Source of the DNA: JAGPUQ01 sp036961295
GTDB taxonomy: Bacteria; Pseudomonadota; Gammaproteobacteria; Pseudomonadales; Porticoccaceae
DNA length: 64,000 nt
Direction of reading: 5' to 3'
NCBI GenBank assembly: GCA_036961295.1
Contig: JBALVX010000001.1
Location: 806,001 to 870,000, forward strand
The notes below the pieces were generated by a model that saw only the letters and a program-made list of their open reading frames with translations, searched no databases and was not told the DNA's origin. Positions 48,113 through 56,866 of this stretch are shown here, piece by piece (position 1 is the first letter of the stretch; every line of letters starts with the position of its first letter). The translations under genes were made by a program, and so were the position numbers.

Positions 48113-49015
48113 TTAAGACTCAGCAGCTTTAACAGCCTCCCAAAGACGATTTTTATGCTCTGGCGTCAATGTTGTAAAAACATCAACATCGGTATCCGTT
48201 TGGGTCTCGAGCCCGCCTTCGGCGCCGCTTTCTCTATTAACTCTTTCTCTATCTACTAAAGGCATCATCGCTTCAAACCGACGTTCAAATTTAGTGTTAG
48301 CAAGCCGCAAAGCCCGCTCGCTATCGACGCCGAGATGGCGCGCAAGGTTAACGCAGGCAAACAGTAGATCGCCCAGCTCCTCTTCTATAGCCGGCTTATT
48401 ATCCTTGTCTACCTCCGCCAGGACCTCACCCAATTCTTCGTGGACTTTATCCACTACGGCGCGATGATCTGGCCAATCAAAGCGCAGGTTACTGGCACGT
48501 TTTTGCAATTTATTGGCACGCATCAAGGCACTCAGCGTCCTCGGCACATCCCCCAGGGCTCCAAGTTCACCACGTTGTTTACGCTCGTCTTGCTTAATCG
48601 CCTCCCAGCGCTGCTTAATCTCAGCCGTATCGGGAATAGCCTTTAACTTTGAAGAGCTACCTGACTCGCTTTCCGCCCCGCCACGTAAAGTGCCATCCGG
48701 AAACACATGGGGATGCCGAGACACTAGTTTGCTTACCAGACTGTCGACAATACCGGCAAAATCAAAATGCTGTTGTTCTTCGCCTAATTGGCTATAAAAC
48801 ACCACCTGGAACAGTAAATCCCCTAATTCTTCTTTTAAATGCGGATAATCTTCGCGCTCAATAGCATCGATAACTTCACAGGTTTCCTCCAGCGTATGTG
48901 GCGTAATAGACTGGAAGTCCTGTTTTCGATCCCAGGGGCAACCGCTGTTCGGATCACGCAAGCGCGCCATTAAATACAGCAGATCATCGATGGTATAACT
49001 TGGAATAGTGTTCAT
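48113..49015 (-). CDS. mazG: Nucleoside triphosphate pyrophosphohydrolase MazG
   Basis: At 300 residues this is longer than the usual ~265. Two MazG domains are visible: the first has RDPNSGCPWDRKQDFQSI and EETCEVIDAI with EELGDLLFQVVF, the second VHEELGEVLAEVDK and EELGDLLFACVN. The EExxE and ExxD ligands are intact. The extra length is a C-terminal segment around residues 255-285 (DRERVNRES, then a QTDTDVDV tail) produced by a 15-bp repeat. It hydrolyses NTPs to NMPs. It lies next to relA, a usual neighbour. Confidence 0.96.
   Translation of the reverse strand: MNTIPSYTIDDLLYLMARLRDPNSGCPWDRKQDFQSITPHTLEETCEVIDAIEREDYPHLKEELGDLLFQVVFYSQLGEEQQHFDFAGIVDSLVSKLVSRHPHVFPDGTLRGGAESESGSSSKLKAIPDTAEIKQRWEAIKQDERKQRGELGALGDVPRTLSALMRANKLQKRASNLRFDWPDHRAVVDKVHEELGEVLAEVDKDNKPAIEEELGDLLFACVNLARHLGVDSERALRLANTKFERRFEAMMPLVDRERVNRESGAEGGLETQTDTDVDVFTTLTPEHKNRLWEAVKAAES
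48227..48256. repeat. 15-bp duplication in the mazG C-terminus
   Basis: Two 15-base units (GCTTTCTCTATTAAC and TCTTTCTCTATCTAC) at 48227-48241 and 48242-48256 encode the Arg-Glu-rich segment near the C-terminus. The unit preserves frame. Confidence 0.7.
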
Positions 49016-49077
49016 TTTATAGCTGCGTCTGGTGATGACATCAAAGGCTCAAATTAATCTAGGGATTGATTATCTTA

Positions 49078-51291
49078 CTAAGAAACTCGTTGAACGTCGG
49101 TAACGTTGGGCAATTGCTCAAGCTGATTAATTAAGAGACTGAGCATTTCAAGACTTTCAACCTCCGTACCCACCGTGATGGATACCATACCGTCACTGGT
49201 ATCGTTCGTATTCAAACTAAGTACGAAGATACCCGCTTCGTGAATAATCGTGGTGATGTCCTTAAGCAAACCCGCCCGATCATGGGCGTTAATTTCCAGG
49301 CTGGTGACGTAGGCGCGTTCCGGACTGCCGCCCCAACTGACCTGCAGCAGACGCTTGGGTTCGCTTACCTGTAAACGCAGTACCTTACCGCAGTCCGTGC
49401 GATGAATCGTCACCCCTCTCCCGGTGGTAAGGTAGCCACAAATATCATCGCCCGGCTGTGGCTTACAACACTGCGCCACGCGAGTCAGTAAATCGCCGAC
49501 CCCATAAATATAAAACTTCGAATCGGCATAGCGTTCCGCTGATTTACGTTTGGCTTTACGAATCGGTGTAGCATGTCCCGACCGCATTGCCTGAGCGCGC
49601 CGAATAACTTGCTCCGGGCGAATATCGGCCAGGCCAAGGGCTTCGTAAAGACCCTCGGCATTGGCGCGATTAAATTGCCCGGCAAGCTCATCGATATTGA
49701 CTTGATCCAGGCCAACGTGGCGCAATTCTTTTTCGAGCAAGGCCTTGCCGGAAGTAATATTGGCATCTTGCTGCTCCTCGCGAAACCACTGCCGTACTTT
49801 GGCGCGGGCGCGGGCGGTTTTAAGATAACCCAGTGATTCTTGCATCCACGCACGACTGGGCGAGGCCTGTTTAGCGGTTAAAATTTCAACTCGATCTCCG
49901 GTGTTAAGCGCTTTGTTCAAAGGATGGATGGTATCGTTAACTCGCGCGCCCCGGCAACGATGTCCAATTTCGGTGTGAACACGGTAAGCGAAGTCGAGGG
50001 GCGTCGCCTCAGGCGGTAAATCGACTACATGGCCATCCCGGGTAAAAACATAAATGCGTTCGGGAGCTGAATCGACCCGCATATAATTTTCAACTTCAAC
50101 ACCGCCGAGCTCTTCATGCCAATCCAGTATCTGACGTAACCAGCTGATGCGGTTTTCATAGTCAACTGTTGCGTTGCGATCCGTATCTTTATATTCCCAA
50201 TGTGAACACACCCCGTATTCGGATTCTGCGTGCATTTCATGGGTGCGAATCTGAATTTCAATCACTCGTTGGGATGGACCAATCACCGCAGTATGTAAAG
50301 AGCGATAACCGTTTTCTTTAGGCGAAGCGATGTAGTCATCAAACTCATTGGGAATATTGCGCCACAGGCTGTGCACGATACCCAGTACCGCATAGCAATC
50401 GCTGACACTGTCAACCAGTATGCGAACCGCCCGCAGGTCGTAAATTTGTGAAAAACCCACGTCCTTACGATGCATTTTTTTCCAGATACTGTAGATGTGT
50501 TTAGCACGACCAGTGATATCCGCCGGCTTACTCATTTGCTGCAGCGAGGTGGTCAATATACCAATTACTTCATCGACGAAATGTTCGCGCTCCAGGCGTT
50601 TATCGCCGAGCAGACGCGCAATTTGCAAATATTCTTCGGGCTCCAGATAACGAAAAGCCAGGTCTTCGAGTTCCCATTTCAGATGACCAATGCCTAAGCG
50701 ATGCGCTAGTGGCGCATAGACATCGAAGACTTCCCGCGCCACCCGAAGCTTACGCTCCTTGCTCGCCGTTTTTACCGCACGGATGGCACAGGTGCGTTCG
50801 GCAAGTTTAATCAATGCTACGCGGACATCGGCGATGATGGAGATGAGCATTTCACGAACCTTGGCGGCTTGCTCTTCGCTATCTACGCCCAACACGGGGC
50901 GTACGGAATCACTGCGCAATTCGCCGATTATCGCCATCTGCAAAACCCCATCAACCAGGGTACCAACCACCTCGCCAAACTGTTTAGTTACCTGCGCCAG
51001 GGGAATCTTGTTTTCGCGCACGGCACGATAAAGCAGAGCAGCTTGCAGACCCGGGGTGTCCAGATTTAACGCCGCTAAAATTTCGGTCATTTCAAGACCG
51101 ACTTTAAGTGCTTGCGAGCTCGCGTTACCCCAGTCTGTTGCCGGGAGCGTCGCAACACTATCTACAGTCTGCTGCAGCGTACTGACACGCGACTCATCCC
51201 ATTGATAGCGCACCGCCAGCGTGTTTAACCAGGCGGTGGTATCAATTTCATTCTCGGTTTGGATGGGATGGCTATCGCGAACTTGAACCAT
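49078..51291 (-). CDS. relA: GTP pyrophosphokinase RelA
   Basis: This 737-residue long RSH protein has an N-terminal hydrolase-like domain without the HD motif (AALLYRAVRENKI replaces it), so it is a synthetase-only RelA, not SpoT. The synthetase domain has IYSIWKKM, VRILVDS and EFDDYIASPKENGYRSLHT, the RelA-type EFDDYI. TGS (VFTRDGHVVDLP), zinc-finger-like and ACT (LEINAHDRAGLLKDI) domains follow. It makes (p)ppGpp on stalled ribosomes. The usual gammaproteobacterial neighbours cysM and mazG are adjacent; rlmD, normally between cysM and relA in Pseudomonas, is absent. Confidence 0.97.
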   Translation of the reverse strand: MVQVRDSHPIQTENEIDTTAWLNTLAVRYQWDESRVSTLQQTVDSVATLPATDWGNASSQALKVGLEMTEILAALNLDTPGLQAALLYRAVRENKIPLAQVTKQFGEVVGTLVDGVLQMAIIGELRSDSVRPVLGVDSEEQAAKVREMLISIIADVRVALIKLAERTCAIRAVKTASKERKLRVAREVFDVYAPLAHRLGIGHLKWELEDLAFRYLEPEEYLQIARLLGDKRLEREHFVDEVIGILTTSLQQMSKPADITGRAKHIYSIWKKMHRKDVGFSQIYDLRAVRILVDSVSDCYAVLGIVHSLWRNIPNEFDDYIASPKENGYRSLHTAVIGPSQRVIEIQIRTHEMHAESEYGVCSHWEYKDTDRNATVDYENRISWLRQILDWHEELGGVEVENYMRVDSAPERIYVFTRDGHVVDLPPEATPLDFAYRVHTEIGHRCRGARVNDTIHPLNKALNTGDRVEILTAKQASPSRAWMQESLGYLKTARARAKVRQWFREEQQDANITSGKALLEKELRHVGLDQVNIDELAGQFNRANAEGLYEALGLADIRPEQVIRRAQAMRSGHATPIRKAKRKSAERYADSKFYIYGVGDLLTRVAQCCKPQPGDDICGYLTTGRGVTIHRTDCGKVLRLQVSEPKRLLQVSWGGSPERAYVTSLEINAHDRAGLLKDITTIIHEAGIFVLSLNTNDTSDGMVSITVGTEVESLEMLSLLINQLEQLPNVTDVQRVS

Positions 51292-51355
51292 ATTGCCTAG
51301 CCTTTGACTCTCTGGGTTTATTGATGCTCAGCTGGTTTAGCTATTATTTTTGAGC

Positions 51356-51407
51356 ATTACCTTTAGGTATTACCTTTAGCTACTACCTTTAGCTATTACC
51401 TGTAGGA
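51356..51407. repeat. 13-bp repeat, four copies, over the cysM stop codon
   Basis: Units at 51356, 51369, 51382 and 51395 share ATTACCTTTAGCT with one to three changes each. The TAA stop of cysM (complement of 51389-51391) is in the third unit and the last codons of cysM are in the fourth. Period 13 is out of frame. Confidence 0.92.
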
Positions 51408-52306
51408 TTGTAAAGTCCTGAGGACAAATAACGATCTCCTCGATCGGCAATAATGGTGACGATTACCGCATCACTCACTTCAGCCGCAACCTGTAGTGCA
51501 CCCGCGACCGCACCACCGGAAGAAATACCGCAGAAAATACCTTCCTTTTGCGCCAATTGCCGAGTGGTATCCTCGGCATCAAACTGTTCGATATCGAGAG
51601 TACGGTCGACTCTCGAGGCTTCAAAAATACCGGGCATATATTCTGCGGGCCAACGTCGAATACCTGCAATACTAGCGCCTTCCGCCGGTTGCAAACCAAC
51701 CACCTGAATATCGGCATTCATACTTTTCAAATAGTGCGAGGTGCCCATAATGGTGCCAGTAGTACCCATAGAGCTGACGAAATGGCTGACCGTGCCCTCG
51801 GTTTGCCGCCAAATCTCTGGGCCGGTGCCTTCTATATGGGCCTGCGGATTATCCATATTATTAAATTGATCCAACACTCGTCCCCTACCCTCAGCCTGCA
51901 TACTTAATGCCAAGTCTCTGGCGCCTTCCATGCTTTGCTCGCGAGTCACTAAAATCAATTCTGCGCCATAGGCCGACATCGCCGCACGCCGCTCAGCGGT
52001 CATGTTATCCGGCATAATCAAAATCATTCGATAACCTTTAATCGCCGCCACCATGGCCAGGGCAATACCGGTATTACCGCTGGTCGCTTCAATCAGCGTA
52101 TCGCCGGGTTTAATTTCGCCGCGAGCTTCGGCATGCTGAATCATGCTCAATGCCGCGCGATCTTTAACTGAACCTGCGGGGTTATCACCTTCCAGCTTGA
52201 CCAGAATGGTGTTGTTATTACCCGCACTCAAACGTTGTAACCTGACCAGCGGAGTGTTGCCAATACAGGATTCAATAGTGGGGAATTGAATAGTGGATGC
52301 AGCCAT
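51389..52306 (-). CDS. cysM: Cysteine synthase B
   Basis: At 305 residues this is an O-acetylserine sulfhydrylase-fold enzyme. The PLP Lys is in NPAGSVKDRAA, the substrate-binding loop is EATSGNTGIALA, and phosphate binding is in GTTGTIMG. The length and the GIRRWPAEYMPGIF segment favour CysM over CysK. It makes cysteine from O-acetylserine, with thiosulfate as an alternate sulfur donor. It precedes relA on the same strand. Its C-terminal codons lie in a 13-bp repeat tract. Confidence 0.96.
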   Translation of the reverse strand: MAASTIQFPTIESCIGNTPLVRLQRLSAGNNNTILVKLEGDNPAGSVKDRAALSMIQHAEARGEIKPGDTLIEATSGNTGIALAMVAAIKGYRMILIMPDNMTAERRAAMSAYGAELILVTREQSMEGARDLALSMQAEGRGRVLDQFNNMDNPQAHIEGTGPEIWRQTEGTVSHFVSSMGTTGTIMGTSHYLKSMNADIQVVGLQPAEGASIAGIRRWPAEYMPGIFEASRVDRTLDIEQFDAEDTTRQLAQKEGIFCGISSGGAVAGALQVAAEVSDAVIVTIIADRGDRYLSSGLYNPTGNS

Positions 52307-52526
52307 GGACGTGAATATCTCCCTATGATAGAGGCTTTAGTGAATTCTGCTAATCAAGGCTTTCGGGTCGCCTACTTTAACGGTCTATTTTAACCTGTCG
52401 AGAGTCTAAGCGTATCCAGAGCTTTGTCTGTGCAAAGATTATCTGGGCATATGTAACATTGATTAACCTACAGCTCGAGCGCCGATAACCAGGGCAATCC
52501 AGTAGAAACAAGAAAATGGGGAGATC

Positions 52527-52904
52527 TTAGGAGCCACTCAGCACTACAAAGGCCAGGGCGTGGTCGCGCTCGTCGGAAAGGCTCAGTAGCGCGCCATTCC
52601 CTCCCCGCGCTTCTAGCAAGGTGTAGGCCGCACCAGAGAGCGTTAACAAGGGCGCGCCATGCTCGTTATTGCTAACCAAGAAGTCCTGCCAAGACACCCT
52701 GCCGATGCCCGTACCCAGAGCCTTGCCGGCGGCTTCCTTAGCGGCAAAGCGCTTGGCTAAGTAATGTGCGGGTTGCTTGGAATCCTGGTAAATTGCTAAC
52801 TCCTCGGGCCGTAAAATTCGCTTAGCTAAACTGTCTCCTGAGCGGGCCATAGCTTGCTCGATACGGTCAATCCGTACCAAATCCGTACCAATTCCAATAA
52901 TCAT
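52527..52904 (-). CDS. acpS: Holo-[acyl-carrier-protein] synthase
   Basis: This 125-residue protein opens MIIGIGTDLVRIDRIEQAM with the magnesium-binding Asp, and has YLAKRFAAKEAAGKALGTGIG with the catalytic Glu and Lys, both typical of AcpS. It attaches 4'-phosphopantetheine to apo-ACP. It overlaps the recO stop by an ATGA. In Pseudomonas and Escherichia pdxJ lies between recO and acpS; here the two are directly joined. Confidence 0.97.
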   Translation of the reverse strand: MIIGIGTDLVRIDRIEQAMARSGDSLAKRILRPEELAIYQDSKQPAHYLAKRFAAKEAAGKALGTGIGRVSWQDFLVSNNEHGAPLLTLSGAAYTLLEARGGNGALLSLSDERDHALAFVVLSGS

Positions 52905-53785
52905 GATTGCGACTCGTTTGAGCCCATCGAAGGGGTAGCAGTTTTGAGCCCTATTGAGCCAGTGGTTTCGATTAAATTTTTCGAATAGGATTCAAAGAAT
53001 TCACGACTGCGCAAAGGCTTGTTTCCCAATTGATTAGCCAGGGCTAGCCGCAGTAGGCGCTTGGCGCACTTGCGAACTTCATTATCTTGATAAGATGTCG
53101 CCGCCATTGCCAGTAAATGGGCACCAGAAAATAATTCGTGCCGGCTTGCCCCATCGTATGCGGGTACACTCACCAGGCCATCTCCCGGGATTAGGCGATA
53201 CCAGGTATCAGCCGCCACCGGAGCGCCACTCAGGCTGTCCGTATCTAAGGGTAGAGCGTAACCAATCTCCTCCAGTAGGGACAACTCGAACACCCGCAAT
53301 AAGGGTTCCAGGTTGCTAGTATTACTTAGATCGACATTGCTTAAATCGGCATTACTTACATCGGTAGCAACTAAATCGGCAGTTGCTGAATTGCTTGTTG
53401 AAATATTAGAACTCGACAAGCGAAGTAGCAGCTCAGAGTAGTGTTGATACAGGTATTCGTGGGCATCGTCTTCGGCAAGCAAGCGCATCAATAGTTCGTT
53501 GACGTAGAAACCGAGATACAAGGTGTGCCCCAATAGGGAAGGTTTGGCCTGGGCGGCAGATTCCGCACGCACCAGAGTTTTTAGTCCGCTATTGCCACGC
53601 CAGGTCACTAATAGAGGAGTAAACGGCTCCAGATAAAGTCGTTTTGCGCCGTGCTTGCCACGCGCCCCGCGAGCAACCGCACGAATACGACCCTGATCTC
53701 TACAAAACAGGTCGACCAAAACACTGGTTTCACGAAACGGACGCTTATGCAGCACATAGGCGATGTGTTCTGATTCGGTTCTCAC
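52901..53785 (-). CDS. recO: DNA repair protein RecO
   Basis: The protein begins SEHIAYVLHKRPFRETSVLVDLFCRDQGRIRAVARGARG, the RecO OB-fold, followed by the helical domain with YVNELLMRLL. It works with RecR to load RecA on gapped DNA. At 294 residues it exceeds the usual ~240; residues 131-155 are repeats in which ADLSN-like pentapeptides (ADLVA, TDVSN, ADLSN, VDLSN) recur, from a 15-bp tandem repeat. This pattern resembles pentapeptide-repeat proteins but is too short to fold as one. The start is GTG at 53785. Confidence 0.95.
   Translation of the reverse strand: MRTESEHIAYVLHKRPFRETSVLVDLFCRDQGRIRAVARGARGKHGAKRLYLEPFTPLLVTWRGNSGLKTLVRAESAAQAKPSLLGHTLYLGFYVNELLMRLLAEDDAHEYLYQHYSELLLRLSSSNISTSNSATADLVATDVSNADLSNVDLSNTSNLEPLLRVFELSLLEEIGYALPLDTDSLSGAPVAADTWYRLIPGDGLVSVPAYDGASRHELFSGAHLLAMAATSYQDNEVRKCAKRLLRLALANQLGNKPLRSREFFESYSKNLIETTGSIGLKTATPSMGSNESQS
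53322..53396. repeat. 15-bp repeat, five degenerate copies, in recO
   Basis: Units start at 53322, 53337, 53352, 53367 and 53382, with a consensus near ATTACTTAAATCGGC. They encode the DLSN-type pentapeptides of recO (about residues 131-155). The period matches five codons. Confidence 0.85.
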
Positions 53786-53885
53786 AACCCTGGGCGATTC
53801 GCCTGTTCACTAAGCGCCAGAATTGAAATAAGACGCGAGCTAAGCGTTGAGTTAAGGATCCAGTTGAGAGTTGTGTAAATAGCCA

Positions 53886-54839
53886 CTACACACCGTCCCG
53901 ATAACCCAGACTACGCAGAGCACGCTCGTCGTCCGACCACCCGCTTTTAACTTTAACCCATAAGGTCAGCATTACCTTGGATTCGAGCATACGCTCAATA
54001 TCCTGGCGCGCCTGGGTACCGATATGTTTTATGCGCTGACCTTTTTCGCCAATAATAATTTTTTTCTGGCCATCGCGCTCAACCAAAATCAGTGCGCTAA
54101 TATGGCACACGTGACCTTTGACTTTAAACTCTTCAATTTCGACCGTTGCCTGATAGGGTAATTCTTCCCCCAGCTGTCGAGTAATTTTTTCACGAATCAC
54201 TTCTGCGGCTAAAAAGCGCTGACTTTTATCGGTAATTTGATCTTCAGGGAAATAGAAGTCGTTGGGCTGTAAATGATTTTTAATGGCAGCTTCAAGCACC
54301 TCAAGGTTAGTGCTTCGCAAAGCCGACACCGGCACGCATTGAGCCTCTGGTAACAATTCAATTAAGCGATTGATATGGGGTAGCAAAGTATCTCGATCGT
54401 CAATACGATCTACTTTGTTAATCGCAATAATAACCGGGCTACTGGTACGTTGTATTTGTTGCGCGACCACTTCATCGGCCTGGGTCCAGCGATCCCGGTC
54501 AACCACAAAGACAATGACATCGACATCGCGAATGGCGCCCTCAGCCGAACGATTCATATAGCGATTAATCGCTTTGTCGTCAGCTTGGTGAATGCCTGGC
54601 GTATCGACAAATATTATTTGGTAATCATCTACAGTTTTAATACCGAGCATATTGTGTCGCGTGGTCTGGGGTTTGCGCGAAGTAATACTTAACTTCTGCC
54701 CCAACAAATGATTAAGCAGAGTCGACTTACCCACATTGGGACGACCTACGATGGCCGCATAACCGCAATATTGCTTGGTCGAGTCGGTCTTCAAGTCAGT
54801 CACCGGATCAGTTGTTAAATCGGTCTTTGAATCGGTCAT
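53886..54839 (-). CDS. era: GTPase Era
   Basis: This 317-residue GTPase has G1 [11 protein letters not shown]2/G3 RHNMLGI and DTPGIHQ, G4 NKVDR, and a C-terminal KH domain ([19 protein letters not shown]). It binds the 3' end of 16S rRNA in small-subunit assembly. Residues 2-21 form five TDxx units ([20 protein letters not shown]), a 12-bp tandem repeat in the N-terminal tail ahead of the G domain. Era in related organisms lacks this. It sits between rnc (4-base gap) and recO. Confidence 0.97.
   Translation of the reverse strand: MTDSKTDLTTDPVTDLKTDSTKQYCGYAAIVGRPNVGKSTLLNHLLGQKLSITSRKPQTTRHNMLGIKTVDDYQIIFVDTPGIHQADDKAINRYMNRSAEGAIRDVDVIVFVVDRDRWTQADEVVAQQIQRTSSPVIIAINKVDRIDDRDTLLPHINRLIELLPEAQCVPVSALRSTNLEVLEAAIKNHLQPNDFYFPEDQITDKSQRFLAAEVIREKITRQLGEELPYQATVEIEEFKVKGHVCHISALILVERDGQKKIIIGEKGQRIKHIGTQARQDIERMLESKVMLTLWVKVKSGWSDDERALRSLGYRDGV
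54777..54836. repeat. 12-bp repeat, five copies, at the era N-terminus
   Basis: Five 12-base units right after the start codon encode [16 protein letters not shown] and TDST. The unit is four codons, so the frame is kept. Confidence 0.85.
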
Positions 54840-54843
54840 TCAA

Positions 54844-55527
54844 TCAGGTTTCCAATAACGTTAAAGCTTGAACCGCAGCTAGTTTTTCGGCTTCGCGGCG
54901 ACTACTCGCTACCGCAGTGACCTTTGCTGGTAATAAAGTCACTTCACATTCAACCTTAAATTGTTGCTGATGGGCGGCTCCCGAAGTACTCAGTACAGTG
55001 TAAATAGGTAGGGGTTCGCCACGTGCCTGTAAGTATTCCTGCAAGCGGCTTTTTGAATCCTTAGGTATTTCCTTAAGTGCGGCTTGCTCAATACGGCCAG
55101 CGAACCACGTGGTCACCGCCGCCCGACAAGCCTCGATCCCGCTATCAAGGTAGATCGCACCAATAATCGCTTCAACCGTACCCGCCAGGATAGACTTGCG
55201 CGATCTACCATCACCCTTATGTTCTCCGGAGCCGAGCTTAAGCAACTTCGGAAGACCCAATTCTACCGCCAGCTCCGCGAGACTATCACCACTCACTAAC
55301 TCAGAACGCAAACGGCTAAGCTCACCTTCAGTTACCTTATCGAATTTCTGGAACAGAATCGCACTGACAATCATGCCCAATAAGGCATCACCAAGAAATT
55401 CCATACGCTCATTATTAGGACTTCCGCAACTTCGGTGTGTTAGAGCTAAATCGAATAATTTAGCATCTTTAAACACGTAACCCAGGTCTTGTAGCACCGA
55501 CTCGCGACTCACTTTATCACTGCCCAT
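54844..55527 (-). CDS. rnc: Ribonuclease III
   Basis: The catalytic domain has LALTHRSCGSPNNERMEFLGDALLGMIVS (Glu and Asp metal ligands in ERMEFLGD), and LAGTVEAIIGAIYLDSG. The C-terminal double-stranded-RNA-binding domain has SRLQEYLQARG and SSRREAEKLAAVQAL. It processes rRNA and regulatory double-stranded RNA. I place the start at the ATG at 55527; a GTG at 55548 is also open. It lies between the DUF4845 gene and era, the standard lepB-rnc-era order. Confidence 0.95.
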   Translation of the reverse strand: MGSDKVSRESVLQDLGYVFKDAKLFDLALTHRSCGSPNNERMEFLGDALLGMIVSAILFQKFDKVTEGELSRLRSELVSGDSLAELAVELGLPKLLKLGSGEHKGDGRSRKSILAGTVEAIIGAIYLDSGIEACRAAVTTWFAGRIEQAALKEIPKDSKSRLQEYLQARGEPLPIYTVLSTSGAAHQQQFKVECEVTLLPAKVTAVASSRREAEKLAAVQALTLLET

Positions 55528-55582
55528 CAAGTAAGGTTTCTCTATCACCTGGCGATGGATAGCTCACCAACACCATCGTATT

Positions 55583-55960
55583 TTAATGTTCTGAGCTATC
55601 GTATTTATTTGAAAATACGGCGACCACATCGAGGTTACCCATAAAGTTGGCGCGTGTTTCATAGTCGTGGGACACCACAATTTTTGTGCGTTCGCGTTTA
55701 ATTACAACATCCCTCGCACTAAAATTTCGGACATTGTTAACAATAAAATAACTATCCATTTTACGTCTTATTTCAGAATCTGTCATATCTCGTACGTTTT
55801 CCTCAGCCAGGCCGTCAAAAGAACCTTTCACTGCGAAATTATCCAAATACATCGGCCCCACCTTAAACACGATAGTAAGGAAAAATGTAGCCAGTAAGAG
55901 TAAAACGACGGCACCTAAGGTTGACATACCTTGTTGATGGTATCTGGTGTTTATTTTCAT
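55583..55960 (-). CDS. DUF4845 single-pass membrane protein
   Basis: This 125-residue protein has an N-terminal membrane helix (about residues 13-33, LGAVVLLLLATFFLTIVFKVG) preceded by a short Gln-containing cytoplasmic end, then a small soluble domain with a beta-rich centre. A DUF4845 gene in exactly this place, lepB-DUF4845-rnc, is standard in Pseudomonas-type genomes. Its function is unknown; an accessory role to signal peptidase is a guess based on location. Confidence 0.9.
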   Translation of the reverse strand: MKINTRYHQQGMSTLGAVVLLLLATFFLTIVFKVGPMYLDNFAVKGSFDGLAEENVRDMTDSEIRRKMDSYFIVNNVRNFSARDVVIKRERTKIVVSHDYETRANFMGNLDVVAVFSNKYDSSEH

Positions 55961-56056
55961 CTTTTAGACCCCCTGTTTAGTTCAACATTGCTTTATCTTA
56001 ATTTTTAAATTATTCCGTTACTCGATCTTTATTTAAGGTGAGCTACAGGCAATAAG

Positions 56057-56821
56057 CTATTCGATTTTACCCACGCCGTTAAAACTTGGAATACTTAAAA
56101 ATTTATCCCAATGCAGCCAGATAACAAACGCTTTACCGACGATATTCGCTTCCGGTACCGGCCCCCAGGCTCGGCTATCGTGACTATTGTCTCGGTTATC
56201 GCCAATCATATAGTAATGTCCTTCGGGGACAATATCATGGAAATTACGCCCAAATTGCCCCGGCGGTACCCGCTTGCGCACTAAATGAGTCACGTCACTC
56301 TGGGCCTCATTAATTAAAGTCTCGTTAACCACTTGATATCCAGGATCGGTATTATAATCCACTTCGGCCTGCGGCATTTTGTCACCGTTAACATATAGCA
56401 CATTGTCAACAATTCGTATCTCATCACCCGGTAAACCAATCACCCGCTTGATAAAATAACGCTCGTCGTTGGGCGGAAAAAACACCATAACATCACCGCG
56501 CTGGGGCTTTCCAACGGGCATTACCTTGGTTCTTAGTACCGGCAAGTGTAGGCCGTAGGCAAATTTATTGACCAGAATAAAATCGCCTACCTTCAAGGTG
56601 GGGATCATTGACCCGGAGGGAATCTGAAAAGGTTCCACCACAAAAGAGCGCAACACCAACACCACAAATAGTACCGGGAAAAACGGCGCTGTCGCTTCTA
56701 TATACCAGGCACGCGGCTCACCCTCGACTCTTCGCTTCCGGGCAACTAAACGGTCGTAAAACCACATGCTTCCCGCGAGAGCAGTCAGGATGATCAGTAC
56801 TAGAGGGAAATTAATGTCCAT
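56057..56821 (-). CDS. lepB: Signal peptidase I
   Basis: This 254-residue inner-membrane protease has one or two N-terminal helices and the catalytic Ser in FQIPSGSMIPTLKVGDF. The Lys is in FPPNDERYFIKRVIGLPGDEI, and the C-terminal box MIGDNRDNSHDSRAWG completes the set. It removes signal peptides from exported proteins. It follows lepA in gene order and is in the stress operon region. Confidence 0.98.
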   Translation of the reverse strand: MDINFPLVLIILTALAGSMWFYDRLVARKRRVEGEPRAWYIEATAPFFPVLFVVLVLRSFVVEPFQIPSGSMIPTLKVGDFILVNKFAYGLHLPVLRTKVMPVGKPQRGDVMVFFPPNDERYFIKRVIGLPGDEIRIVDNVLYVNGDKMPQAEVDYNTDPGYQVVNETLINEAQSDVTHLVRKRVPPGQFGRNFHDIVPEGHYYMIGDNRDNSHDSRAWGPVPEANIVGKAFVIWLHWDKFLSIPSFNGVGKIE

Positions 56822-56866
56822 ATGCCTACTTATTGTCCACGTTTATTTTGATTTCGTGTGCTTAGA

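Noticed and set aside
53322..53396. RecO fused to a pentapeptide-repeat protein
   Set aside because: Five pentads are too few to form a right-handed quadrilateral helix; better explained as tandem duplication in a loop.
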